Shown here: positions 1-8,494 of the stretch, piece by piece
Position numbering within the stretch: position 1 is the stretch's first letter
Layout of the letters: each line of letters begins with the position of its first letter
Assembly (NCBI RefSeq): GCF_000621165.1
Contig: NZ_JHZA01000007.1
Location: forward strand, 1-64,000
Direction: 5' to 3'
DNA from: Enterovibrio calviensis DSM 14347
GTDB lineage: Bacteria; Pseudomonadota; Gammaproteobacteria; Enterobacterales; Vibrionaceae
Length of the DNA stretch: 64,000 nucleotides
The notes under the pieces: model-generated
The model's input: the letters and a program-made list of their open reading frames with translations, nothing else
What the model was told of the DNA's origin: nothing
The model's database searches: none
Translations under genes and position numbers: made by a program

Positions 1-1410
1 ACGTTCGATTTCACGTCACGTCTTGCCGAATATGACGGAGTGGTCACCGAGGTTGTTGTATTCCCAGACTTTGTGGATGGAAATACGACGCGTAGTGCTG
101 ATACAACCATGTATTTTGATAACATCACCTTCAATCCAGAAGGCACTGACGGCGGCACTGATGGTGGCACTGATGGTGGCACTGACGGCGGCACTGATGG
201 TGGAACTGACGGCGGCACTGATGGTGGAACTGACGGCGGCACTGATGGTGGAACTGACGGCGGCACTGACGGCGGCACTGACGGCGGCACCGATGGTGGC
301 ACTGACGGCGGCACTGACGGCGGCACTGACGGCGGCACCGATGGTGGAACAGACGGCGGCTCCGGCAGCACGCCAATCGTTATCTTCAACGATGCAGCTA
401 ACCCTCAATGGGTAGCATGGGATTGTTGTGGTGGAACCACGCCACCAGTTATTACTGATACCGATGCCGAGTATGGGGCAGTGACGTCTTTCGAAGTCAC
501 TGGCGCAACAGTGAATGGCTTCAGCTCACGCGAAGGTGTTGCGACGGATCCTCAGCCTATCAATGTGAATGCATGGATGGTTGAAGGTGTGATCTCGTTC
601 GACATCAAGCTACTTGCTGCAGGTGATACACCAGCGACTGATTGGGTGTTTAAAGTTGAGTCAAATGGTGGTGACCAGTTCGTAGAATTGAGCTTAGGTA
701 CAATCCCAGAGTTGAACACATGGAAGCGATATACGTTTAACCTGAGTGACCTATCTAACGATGGGCTAGACCTTACTGCAATCGACCTCATCATGGTATT
801 CCCAGCGTGGAATACAGGGATCGGCTCCGAGTATGTTGTAGACAATGTGATTGTATCTCCAACTGGAGCGGATAGTGGCACGGATGGCGGTACTGACGGC
901 GGTGACACTGGTGGTACAACCACAGCCGCTGATGGTATTGATTTTGAGACTAATACACTCTCTTGGGAAGTATTCGAGAATGGCGAAAGCTCAACACCGC
1001 TTGAATTTGTTGCTAACCCAGACACCTCAGGTGTAAATGACTCAGCGACCGTTGCTAAAATCATCGCACGCGCTGATGGCGCTCCGTGGGCTGGTACTAT
1101 TACTACGTCAGTTCAGACCTTCACTTTAGACAGCAGCAACAGCGTTGTTAAAATGATGGTTTATAAAGACAAAATCAGTACCGTTCGACTGAAGCTGGCG
1201 ACAGCAAGCCAATTTGGTATTGAAATTCTCGCTGAGAATACTACTGTCGGAGAGTGGGAAGAGTTAACATTCGATTTCACGTCACGTCTTGCGGAATATG
1301 ATGGTGTAATTACTGAAGTTGTTGTATTCCCTGACTTTGTTGATGGAAATACAATGCGAGATGCTGACACAACCATGTATTTTGACAACATCACGTTTAA
1401 TGCAAATTAA
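1..1410 (+). CDS. Secreted modular carbohydrate-binding-like protein (3' part of gene)
   Basis: The reading frame is open from base 1, so the gene starts upstream of the window and only its last 469 residues are visible. In order they are: the end of a beta-sandwich-like module (about 1-46), a linker of 18 Thr-Asp-Gly-Gly units, a second and different module (about 120-280, Trp/Cys rich at its start), a short TDGG linker, and a third module (about 300-469) whose end repeats the first. The modules resemble the carbohydrate-binding C-termini of marine beta-glucanases and related glycosidases, but I cannot name the CBM family. No catalytic domain is visible. Secretion is inferred from the domain style, since the N-terminus is missing. 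A strong terminator follows at once. The protein could act on the same polysaccharide as the sugar locus at 8495-18745, but that is speculation. Confidence 0.8.
   Translation, partial: TFDFTSRLAEYDGVVTEVVVFPDFVDGNTTRSADTTMYFDNITFNPEGTDGGTDGGTDGGTDGGTDGGTDGGTDGGTDGGTDGGTDGGTDGGTDGGTDGGTDGGTDGGTDGGTDGGTDGGSGSTPIVIFNDAANPQWVAWDCCGGTTPPVITDTDAEYGAVTSFEVTGATVNGFSSREGVATDPQPINVNAWMVEGVISFDIKLLAAGDTPATDWVFKVESNGGDQFVELSLGTIPELNTWKRYTFNLSDLSNDGLDLTAIDLIMVFPAWNTGIGSEYVVDNVIVSPTGADSGTDGGTDGGDTGGTTTAADGIDFETNTLSWEVFENGESSTPLEFVANPDTSGVNDSATVAKIIARADGAPWAGTITTSVQTFTLDSSNSVVKMMVYKDKISTVRLKLATASQFGIEILAENTTVGEWEELTFDFTSRLAEYDGVITEVVVFPDFVDGNTMRDADTTMYFDNITFNAN
145..360 (+). repeat. 18 x 12-bp tandem repeat encoding a Thr-Asp-Gly-Gly linker
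   Basis: Eighteen consecutive 12-base units, all of the form ac(t/c/a)ga(c/t)gg(c/t)gg(c/a), encode (TDGG)18 without interruption. Units alternate between gacggcggc and gatggtgg(c/a) forms in higher-order pairs, which suggests expansion by slippage or unequal recombination. The product is a flexible acidic inter-domain linker. A shorter TDGG run recurs at about 880-900 in the second linker. Confidence 0.95.
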
Positions 1411-1450
1411 TGTGATGATTTATCAAAACCACTGAGTTTTTGAAATGATG

Positions 1451-1479
1451 AAAGGGAGCCGAAAGGCTCCCTTTTTTTT
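1451..1479 (+). terminator. Rho-independent terminator of the modular protein gene
   Basis: The stem gggagcc (1454-1460) pairs with ggctccc (1465-1471) around a GAAA loop and is followed by eight T residues. It lies about 45 bases after the stop codon. Confidence 0.9.
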
Positions 1480-1884
1480 GTTGTGATACTTGAATGATTA
1501 AAGTGAGCCATCAAATGGATGAGAAACCATGTTCCTAAAGATGTATCATCGACCTATTTGTAAAAAGGTAAGTTTTCTGGGTTAGTTTAGGTAACAGTTG
1601 GGTAAAGGCACTCGAGGGAATAATGGCCACCACAAGCAAGTTATCCTGCTGTTAGTCTTACTGATACCTGCATTTTTTTCAACGACATTTAGTGCAGTAA
1701 AAACTCGCCATCTACTTTTGCATTACCACCGCTCAGATTATCACATCGGATATTTATTCTTCCTCTTCTTCATAAACCACACATAACCATCAGCTATGCA
1801 TTGACTAAACTTCCATGCATGTTTCGCGATGAGTGATTGCCTTAAATTGTGTTCATAGCAAAAAACAACTGAGAGAGACAGTCT
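1480..1884. other. Intergenic region without supported gene
   Basis: This stretch of about 400 bases holds no convincing coding sequence. One 62-codon frame with a TTG start at 1598 lacks a ribosome binding site and family resemblance. The promoter of the alkyl sulfatase gene must lie here, but I could not pick a clear -35/-10 pair. Confidence 0.6.
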
Positions 1885-3903
1885 ATGAATACGCGTTTTG
1901 CACCTTCTACCCTAGCACTAGCACTTATGGTTTCCTTCGGCGCTTCAGCAGATTACGCCAGTTTAGAAGCGTACCAAGGAAAGCCTGCTACAGAGCAAAC
2001 AAAACAAACCAATGCAGAACTCGCGAAGCAACTGCCTTGGCAAGACACTTCTGCTTTTGATCGTACACAGCGTGGTTTGGTTGCAGAATTTGGTGCTCAC
2101 CAAGCCGGAGAGTTAAAGCAGCGTTTTGATTACATGAACACCATGAACCTTAACGAGTTGCCAGACACAGTGAACCCATCGATTTGGCGTCAAGGCATGC
2201 TTAATTACACGGCGGGTGGTCTATATGAAGTGACTGACGGTGTGTATCAAATTCGTGGGGCAGACTTGTCGAATATGACTATTTATCGAACCGATAATGG
2301 GTATGTGATTCACGATCCTTTGTTGTCGCGAGAAGCCGCTGCCGCTTCGTGGGAATTTGCCAAAGAGCACCTGCCTAAAATAAACGGCGAACACAAAATC
2401 ACAGGCATGATCTATTCGCACATGCATGCTGACCACTTTGGCGGATCACGTGGCATTCTTGATTCAGGAGACATGGTAGAGAACGCACAGATATATGCGC
2501 CGAAAGATTTTATTAAAGAGCTTGCTGATGAAAATGTGATAGCGGGAACCGCCATGGGCCGTCGTGCAAACTATCAATATGGCACAACGTTAGATAACAA
2601 CCCGCAGGGTATTGTTGATAATGCACTTGGCTTGGGCACGTCGCGTGGAGAAGTGACTTTGGTTGCGCCGACACAAGAAATTCAACCGCGTGAAAAAGAA
2701 ATCACCATTGATGGGCTAACATTCCACGCGATCAATATGCCTGGTGCAGAAGCACCTGCCGAGATTGTGCTTTATGTGCCCGAGTATCGTTCATTGAATA
2801 CTGCAGAGCTAACATATGATGGCATGCATAACATCTATACCTTCCGCGGTGCCAAGGTGCGTGATGCCTTGGTGTGGACTAAATATCTGACGGAATTGAA
2901 GCTGCGGTTTGTCGATAGTGGTTTGGTGGACAACATTCACGCTGCGCACTCGGCACCTGTGTGGAATGATGCTGACACAAATGTGAATGAAATCTCGGAG
3001 TACATGGCTCTGCAAAGAGACAACTATGGCTTCATTCATAACCAATCTATGCGTTTAGCCAACCACGGCGTCACCATTCACGATGTGGGTCGTGAGATCG
3101 AAAAAATTGTGCCGCAAGCACAAAAAGACACGTGGCACACCAACGGTTACCATGGTTCCTACAGCCACAATGCCAGAGCAGTAGTGAACCTTTATCTTGG
3201 TTATCATGACATGAATCCGGTGAATACTAATCCACTGCAAACCACTGAAAAGTCGTGCGTATACGTGGAGGCTGCGGGCGCTGATGCTCTCTACCAAGCG
3301 GGCAAAGCGCACCTTGTGAAAGGGCAATATCAAGAAGCATCGCAACTCTTCAATGATTTGGTTCAATGCGACCCGAGCAATATTGACTATCGCTTTGCAT
3401 TGGCAGACAGCTTTGAACAGCAAGGCTACCAGTCGGAAACCATGGCATGGCGAAACTCTTATCTACAAGGGGCAGTGGAACTGCGTACTGGTGAGATTCA
3501 GCCATCAGTGAAATTGGCGTCGGCTGACGTGATTGCAAACACACCAACTGGCATGTTCCTCGATTTTGTCGCGGTGAAACTCAACGCAGAAAAAGCAGAA
3601 CTGGCTGATTTGGACTTCCGTTTTGCTGTGTCGCACCCTGAGCTAGAAGAGCATTACTACGGTGAAGTGTCTAACGCAAACATGGCGAACATTCAGGTCG
3701 AATCTTTACCAAAAACAGATGTCGCCTTGTCTGTCAGCAAAGATGATTTCACCAAAATTGTATTGGGTAAAACAACCTTAGATACATTGGTGAAAGAGGG
3801 CAAAGCGACACTGAAAGGAGACGCAGGCCTCATTCAATCACTGGCAGGATGTTTGGACGAGTTTGATGGCATGTTTGAAATTCTTCCAATGCCACAAAAG
3901 TAA
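1885..3903 (+). CDS. Alkyl/aryl sulfatase, SdsA/BDS1 type (metallo-beta-lactamase fold)
   Basis: Predicted to hydrolyse primary alkyl sulfates (SDS-like) to alcohol and sulfate, probably in the periplasm. The 672 residues begin with a signal peptide (positive MNTR, hydrophobic stretch, ASA near residue 22). A metallo-beta-lactamase domain follows with the zinc motif HMHADH at residues 179-184. After it come the conserved acidic segment of the family (AELTYDGMHNIYTFRGAKVRD, around 310-330), a helical TPR-like dimerisation region (about 440-520) and a C-terminal SCP2-like domain (about 540-670). Length and domain order fit the SdsA1/BDS1 family. The ATG at 1885 follows a GAGAGAGA purine tract. 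The gene stands alone, closed by its own terminator. It may release sulfate from natural alkyl sulfates. The substrate cannot be fixed from sequence. Confidence 0.88.
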   Translation: MNTRFAPSTLALALMVSFGASADYASLEAYQGKPATEQTKQTNAELAKQLPWQDTSAFDRTQRGLVAEFGAHQAGELKQRFDYMNTMNLNELPDTVNPSIWRQGMLNYTAGGLYEVTDGVYQIRGADLSNMTIYRTDNGYVIHDPLLSREAAAASWEFAKEHLPKINGEHKITGMIYSHMHADHFGGSRGILDSGDMVENAQIYAPKDFIKELADENVIAGTAMGRRANYQYGTTLDNNPQGIVDNALGLGTSRGEVTLVAPTQEIQPREKEITIDGLTFHAINMPGAEAPAEIVLYVPEYRSLNTAELTYDGMHNIYTFRGAKVRDALVWTKYLTELKLRFVDSGLVDNIHAAHSAPVWNDADTNVNEISEYMALQRDNYGFIHNQSMRLANHGVTIHDVGREIEKIVPQAQKDTWHTNGYHGSYSHNARAVVNLYLGYHDMNPVNTNPLQTTEKSCVYVEAAGADALYQAGKAHLVKGQYQEASQLFNDLVQCDPSNIDYRFALADSFEQQGYQSETMAWRNSYLQGAVELRTGEIQPSVKLASADVIANTPTGMFLDFVAVKLNAEKAELADLDFRFAVSHPELEEHYYGEVSNANMANIQVESLPKTDVALSVSKDDFTKIVLGKTTLDTLVKEGKATLKGDAGLIQSLAGCLDEFDGMFEILPMPQK

Positions 3904-3923
3904 ACGAATAGCATAGTGATAGC

Positions 3924-3954
3924 AAAATCCCTCAGCCAAGGCTGAGGGATTTTT
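3924..3954. terminator. Bidirectional hairpin terminator
   Basis: A 13-bp stem, aaaatccctcagc (3924-3936) with gctgagggatttt (3941-3953), is capped by four bases and flanked by A on the left and T on the right. It closes the alkyl sulfatase gene and could also serve the convergent MATE gene ending at 4041. Confidence 0.85.
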
Positions 3955-4040
3955 GTTAGTAGTGAACGCTTTTGTTTGCATTCAAAGCGGGTCACTGAAA
4001 AAGGTTATGTATTGCGTTTGAGCAAAGATCCTTTGGTGCC

Positions 4041-5501
4041 TTAGTTCATGCTTTCAGCTAAGTTCCTTACCCAACGGTTACTGTTTAGTCGCCAGAAACA
4101 AATCAACACTTTGATCCCTTCTTCAAGCAACACAAGCCCAAACAGATAGATAGGATCGACGTGAAGAACGTGCGTTAGCCAATAAGCGCAAGGCAAGAGG
4201 AAAACCCACTGTGCAAGCACGTCCGTGATTAAGCAAAAACGCGCGTCACCACCGGCGCGGAGTATGCCGACAATCAACATCATTGATAGGCTCTTAACGA
4301 TCAGCGAAGCCGCCATGATGTCGTACAGCCCTGTCGTCAGTTGTTCGGCAGCGGACGGCAGATCATTGTGGAAAAACATCGATAGCACGAGCGATTTGAG
4401 TGCCATTAATAGCGCAGCACTGATCACGCCAACACCGACACTCAACACGAGATGTTGTCGAATGGCTGTCGGCAGTTTTTCATGTTGATTGGCGCCCACT
4501 ATATTGCCCACCAAGACGGAACCTGCAGTGGCTAAGCCAATGAGCAGAGACATGGCCAATGCTTCAATAGGAGCCAACACCGAAAGTGCCACGAGTAGGT
4601 TAGGGTCGCTATACCCCAAAATAGCATGGAAGGCGAACAGGCCAGCCGCCCAAACCACACTGTTTATCGCGGCTGTTGCAGACAGCTTGGTGACAAGTTT
4701 GAAATCGCGCCACGTAAGTTGCTTTAACAGTGAAGCAGGGAAGTGCGTGAGGAGATGGTTTTTGGATTTGAGATAGAAATAGAGAATCACGCATTCAATC
4801 AGGGCACTGAGTAATGTACCCAATGCTGCGCCTTTAATGCCCATTGCGGGCATGCCCAAATGGCCGAAAATGAACACCCAGTTCAAGCCGAGGTTTAGCG
4901 TCACCCCGATGAAACTGACTTTGGTAGCAATGCCGGGCTGATGCATGGCCCTCAGTCCGCAAGCAATGCTCGAAGCATAAGCAAAACAAAACAAGCTTAA
5001 GGCAATGATTTGCAGATAATCGCTGCCTTTACTGATGATATCAGCAGATTGAGTGCCGAGCGCCATCAGTAAATTGGGCGCAAAGAAGAGGATAAGAAAG
5101 AAGAAAAGAGAGACTACCACACTTAAAATCAAGGTGATGAAAACAGTATTGTGGAGCTTTCTTTCTCCGTCTTTAGATTTAATTCCAAAACACTGAGCGG
5201 CAATTTGGCCACCGCCGATACTCAGCCCGATGATGAAGAAACTGATGATCATTTGCGCTTTGGCAGCCAAACCGATGGCAGCAATGTCCAATTCACTGAG
5301 GGTGCCAAGCATCAGCATGTCGACGGTACTTTTGCTGGAAAATATTGCCGTTTGAAGTGCGACGGGTACAGCCAGCGCCAGCAGCGTTTTATATTGGCTC
5401 AGGCGAGAGAAATAACGTGTCAGAAATGCCATGGTGTCGTCCATGTTTACAAGGTGGGAGCGGGCAGACCCTTCGAAGGCATCGAAGGGTAAACGCTTCA
5501 T
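4041..5501 (-). CDS. MATE-family multidrug/metabolite efflux protein
   Basis: A polytopic inner-membrane antiporter of the MATE (MatE) family, about 460-486 residues with roughly twelve hydrophobic segments arranged as two homologous halves. Such proteins export cationic or other small organic compounds against Na+ or H+. The start is uncertain. The longest frame begins at 5501, but similarity to MATE N-termini begins only around MDDTMAFL, so 5444 or 5432 (with a weak GGA upstream) is more likely. It lies 30 bases downstream of the acyltransferase gene on the same strand and could be co-transcribed with it and the glycosyltransferase, which would fit export of a glycosylated or acylated product. 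The substrate is unknown. Confidence 0.85.
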   Translation of the reverse strand: MKRLPFDAFEGSARSHLVNMDDTMAFLTRYFSRLSQYKTLLALAVPVALQTAIFSSKSTVDMLMLGTLSELDIAAIGLAAKAQMIISFFIIGLSIGGGQIAAQCFGIKSKDGERKLHNTVFITLILSVVVSLFFFLILFFAPNLLMALGTQSADIISKGSDYLQIIALSLFCFAYASSIACGLRAMHQPGIATKVSFIGVTLNLGLNWVFIFGHLGMPAMGIKGAALGTLLSALIECVILYFYLKSKNHLLTHFPASLLKQLTWRDFKLVTKLSATAAINSVVWAAGLFAFHAILGYSDPNLLVALSVLAPIEALAMSLLIGLATAGSVLVGNIVGANQHEKLPTAIRQHLVLSVGVGVISAALLMALKSLVLSMFFHNDLPSAAEQLTTGLYDIMAASLIVKSLSMMLIVGILRAGGDARFCLITDVLAQWVFLLPCAYWLTHVLHVDPIYLFGLVLLEEGIKVLICFWRLNSNRWVRNLAESMN

Positions 5502-5531
5502 TGTGATAGCGCGAAGGGTCTGCCTCGTGAA

Positions 5532-6263
5532 TTAAGAAGCGATGTCGAGTTCTGGCTCTAATTGTTGTTCTAACTGTTGCATCGATTCTTCGCGAGGTCG
5601 GTTTTCATCAAGTTGCTTGACGATTCTTGCAGGGTTGCCCATCGCAATGCAGTTGTCTGGCACATCTTGATAAACCACACTGTTCGCACCGACAACGGCA
5701 TTTTCACCAATGGTGACGCCTTTTAGAATGGTGACGCCCATGCCAATCCAGGCATTGTCTTTTATCGTGACTTTCGCAGAGCGAGTGCGTGCGGCATCAT
5801 CGTCTTGCCAGCGTTGGGTAACAGGGTGTCCGCTGCTATCCATAATGGTCACGCTAGGGCCAAACAACACTAAATCACCAATGTCTACGTGTTCGTAGGC
5901 AACAATCACGGTTCCCTGCATCACACAACCGTTGCCAATGGATATCTTGCCTGCCTGTTGGTTGTTCACTTTGATTGCAGTCAATCTCACTGGACGGTTT
6001 TCGAATGCTAAGTTGTCTTCAGAATATAAGACAGTGCCACGGCCAATGGTGATGCTGTTGTTAAAGTCTTCTTGTTGAATCAGTGAATACTGCGCATCAC
6101 GTTGGTAATTGTCTGAATCGCGCACCAAAGTAAACGCAAAGTGTGGTGCGCCAATGATATGAGTATCGTCTTGCACATTGATTTGGTCGCGGTACTGATC
6201 TTTGACGTCATCAAATGTGTTTCCAGCAGCAACGGGAAAAATGTTTTCGTAAACACAAGGCAT
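5532..6263 (-). CDS. Hexapeptide-repeat (left-handed beta-helix) acyltransferase-like protein
   Basis: 243 residues. The middle and C-terminal parts show the isoleucine/valine-rich hexapeptide periodicity of left-handed beta-helix transferases (for example ITIGRG, ISIGNGCVMQGTVIV, VTIKDNAWIGMGVTILKGVTIGENAVVGANSVV), ending in the typical DVPDNCIAMGNPARIVK closing segment. This C-terminal signature matches the maltose O-acetyltransferase/NodL/WbbJ-like group that acetylates sugars with acetyl-CoA. The N-terminal 80 residues are not recognised. It lies 14 bases downstream of a glycosyltransferase on the same strand, so a role in decorating a polysaccharide or glycan is likely. Confidence 0.8.
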   Translation of the reverse strand: MPCVYENIFPVAAGNTFDDVKDQYRDQINVQDDTHIIGAPHFAFTLVRDSDNYQRDAQYSLIQQEDFNNSITIGRGTVLYSEDNLAFENRPVRLTAIKVNNQQAGKISIGNGCVMQGTVIVAYEHVDIGDLVLFGPSVTIMDSSGHPVTQRWQDDDAARTRSAKVTIKDNAWIGMGVTILKGVTIGENAVVGANSVVYQDVPDNCIAMGNPARIVKQLDENRPREESMQQLEQQLEPELDIAS

Positions 6264-6277
6264 TAAATGATCCCCAA

Positions 6278-7219
6278 TTATTCTGCTGGTGCTAAATGGG
6301 TCGGTTTTTTTGGGCGACTCAAATAGAGAGAGCTGTCAGCCATTGGGTGGTTGGGGCTTTCTTTCAATACCTTAATCAGTTTGTTCAACGGTAAATCATT
6401 AATTTCATGGTCTAGGTTGTAGTAGCTGGTTTGCCAAATGTTGTATTTATCATGAATCAGCTGTGCGGCGCTCTTTGAACTTTCGCCGGTGTCATTCACT
6501 TCTTTTGGGTGAGGCCAGTGGAATGAAGCCATCGATTTGTCTACGATGAACATATTATTGTTTAGAAACAAGCGAACGCCTAAATCGACATCCTCTCCTC
6601 CCCAGCTGTTAAAGCGCTCGTCAAACATCCCCGCTTTGATGAGTTGCTCACGTTCGGCAGAGACGTGGCATGTCCAAAAAAGATCAAATGGCGCTGGCCA
6701 GTCACAGATATTGGTGCCCAGTTCGTCGTATTGCGACTGACGAATATCGTAAGCGCCTTGCTGGTCTAGCTCAGAGAGAATCGCGTCGACATTGTTAGGG
6801 CTAATAACAGATTCCATCTTCTTGACGCCTTCTTCGTCAAGGTCAAAGCCGTAGACGTATCCAACAATTGAAATAGGGTGTGTTGAGACTTTATGGCGGA
6901 ACAAATGCTCTTCGAGAGTTCCCGAAGCGAGAAGGACGCCTGTATCTAGGTAAACAACATATTTGCCTTCAGCGATAGCCGTGCCAACATTTCGTGCTTT
7001 ACCCGCTCTAAATCCTTTATCTTCCTGCCAGAAATACTTGATGTTTAAACGATCTGAAAAGGACTTTGCAACGATCTCGGAATCATCGGAACCGCCATCA
7101 TCAATCACTATTACTTCAAAAGACTCAGACGGAAGTGTTTGTGCGATTAAAGAAGTTAATGTGTGCGAAAGTAATTTAGAACGGTTGTATGTTGGAATGA
7201 CAATGCTTATTTCGATCAT
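6278..7219 (-). CDS. Family 2 glycosyltransferase (GT-A fold, with galactosyltransferase-type C-terminus)
   Basis: 313 residues. The N-terminus carries the GT2 nucleotide-sugar site (IVIPTYNRSKLL, then VIVIDDGGSDDS), followed by a YLDTG segment in the position of the metal-binding DxD. Near residue 200 the GMFDERFNSWGGEDVDLGVRL motif matches the Glyco_transf_7C domain seen in chondroitin polymerase and beta-galactosyl/GalNAc transferases. There is no signal peptide or membrane span, so it is probably cytoplasmic and acts on a lipid-linked or soluble acceptor. It appears to be the first gene of a minus-strand unit with the acyltransferase (14-bp gap) and possibly the MATE exporter. Donor and acceptor cannot be assigned. 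Confidence 0.85.
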   Translation of the reverse strand: MIEISIVIPTYNRSKLLSHTLTSLIAQTLPSESFEVIVIDDGGSDDSEIVAKSFSDRLNIKYFWQEDKGFRAGKARNVGTAIAEGKYVVYLDTGVLLASGTLEEHLFRHKVSTHPISIVGYVYGFDLDEEGVKKMESVISPNNVDAILSELDQQGAYDIRQSQYDELGTNICDWPAPFDLFWTCHVSAEREQLIKAGMFDERFNSWGGEDVDLGVRLFLNNNMFIVDKSMASFHWPHPKEVNDTGESSKSAAQLIHDKYNIWQTSYYNLDHEINDLPLNKLIKVLKESPNHPMADSSLYLSRPKKPTHLAPAE

Positions 7220-7707
7220 GCTTAGAACCCTATGTTTAAATGCTCAACTGGTAGGGAATGTTACGTAGGACTCGAAGTTTGTTCAATGTCACATTTTTAA
7301 GAATTTGGTTTGAATTGAGTGTAAAAAGATATTTATCTTCTTTATAAACAATAACTTGCATGTGTGCCTAGGTTTTTGGTCTTGTTGTTATTTTGCGACT
7401 AGAATCTCACTATTTATGTATTTTTGGTGTAATTGATAATTAGGGCACTAAATGCTTTTAATTGGTCAAATAGTAAACGATGCGTTTTTCATTAAATTTA
7501 AATACGAGAAATGCAATCGATTTCTAACCATATTTATCTCGTATAAATGTTATCGGTGAATGTAATAAATGCTTCCATGTTAGATGTGAATATATTTGTT
7601 AGTTGTTTTGTTAAGGTATTGACGAGTGCGTATGCAGTGAATGGATTAAAGTGCCTAATGAATTAGCAATGCGATAGGTTGTCTTGCAATGATGAAAGTG
7701 AATGCTG

Positions 7708-7737
7708 TACCCACATAACCTGAAGATACAGGCTTCA
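7708..7737 (+). repeat. Degenerate half-copy of the 7814-8079 repeat
   Basis: The stretch beginning tacccacataacctgaagat resembles the left end of the element 106 bases downstream (tacccaagcaacctgaagat and the following aggattca), with several substitutions and no matching right end. It is probably a decayed end. Confidence 0.5.
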
Positions 7738-7813
7738 TTGAATATTGCTCATCTCATGATTAACGTGTTCCTTAGCAAGCGTACTTAACATCAAAATGAA
7801 AGAAAAACGTGTA

Positions 7814-8079
7814 TATACCCAAGCAACCTGAAGATGCAGGATTCAGCGAGCTTGACTGACGTTATGATCAAGGCGTCACTTTGCCGATGGAGTGAGCTCC
7901 ATCAAAAAGGGACAACACCGAGCATGGCGTCAGTAAACTCGCCCGAAGGGAGGCCCTCAGAGCGTCCACTTCATCGTTAAATCCCTGTAAAATAGAATGA
8001 CTATTCGTACAAGAATTTGCCTTGAATTGAACACTCTGATTGCCTCTGAAATCGAGCATCTTCAAGTTACTTGGGTATA
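7814..8079. repeat. MITE-like palindromic repeat with 24-bp terminal inverted repeats
   Basis: The left end (7814-7837, beginning tatacccaagcaacctgaag) and the right end (8056-8079, ending cttgggtata) are inverted copies matching at 22 of 24 positions, enclosing about 218 bases with no real gene. Size, non-coding interior and terminal inverted repeats fit a miniature inverted-repeat element. Similar tatacccaag ends are common in Vibrionaceae genomes to my knowledge, but I cannot name the family. No clear target-site duplication was identified. Confidence 0.75.
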
Positions 8080-8271
8080 GATGCTCGTAGGGGCTCTCAG
8101 CGTGTTGGCTTGTCTGTTAACGCCGCGGAGAATGACGAGCACAATGCTGATCCCTCGTGAGGCTCCAATCTCGCTATCCATCCATAATAATCTGTTATTC
8201 GAGCCACATATCGCGCTGCAAGTATGTAATTTGTCTCATTGTCGATAACGGCTGCGATTCAGTTCAAGCAC

Positions 8272-8293
8272 ATTTGTGATCAATGTTACAAAA
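8272..8293 (+). promoter_or_regulatory. Candidate CRP (cAMP receptor protein) site
   Basis: TGTGA (8275-8279), six bases, then TTACA (8286-8290) differs at one position from the CRP half-site pair TGTGA-N6-TCACA, and the flanks are AT-rich. It lies about 50 bases before the LacI-type operator and 200 bases before the solute-binding protein gene, consistent with catabolite activation of the sugar-uptake operon. Confidence 0.55.
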
Positions 8294-8343
8294 AGGTAAA
8301 ACTCGGCTTGTTGATAGCGAGCAATTTTCTAATATCAAGCATC

Positions 8344-8359
8344 AAGAAAGCGCTTTCTT
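8344..8359. promoter_or_regulatory. LacI-family operator upstream of the ABC transporter operon
   Basis: A perfect 16-bp palindrome, aagaaagcgctttctt, with the central GC/GC core typical of LacI/GalR operators. The same core recurs as a 20-bp palindrome at 14139-14158 before the glycosidase gene. The LacI-type regulator encoded at 17699-18745 is the obvious candidate to bind both. Confidence 0.75.
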
Positions 8360-8494
8360 TTTGTTTTATTGCATCATGCAGCTGTTTTTGGGTTGGCTAC
8401 ACTCTAAAAAAGAAAGACACATTTGAACCTGTAACGTGTGCTTTAAATAGCAAAGTCAGCAGGTTGAGCGTTAATAAAAACAAAGGACGGTAAG

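Larger units (their letters stand above)
7220..8270. other. Long AT-rich intergenic region containing repeat elements
   Basis: About a kilobase between the divergent glycosyltransferase and solute-binding protein genes. It contains a degenerate half-copy of a dispersed repeat (about 7708-7737) and a full copy (7814-8079). The first 450 bases are AT-rich with no recognisable gene. The minus-strand frame at 7868-8065 lies wholly inside the repeat and is not considered a gene. Confidence 0.7.

Noticed and set aside
145-360. Repeat array considered as CRISPR or minisatellite control element
   Set aside because: 12-bp units without spacers, entirely in frame within a coding sequence as a protein linker.
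1598-1786. 62-codon plus-strand frame with hydrophobic stretch
   Set aside because: TTG start without a ribosome binding site, no family resemblance, AT-rich intergenic composition.
7868-8065. 65-codon minus-strand reading frame
   Set aside because: It lies wholly inside the MITE-like repeat and shows no domain. Such frames are by-products of the repeat.
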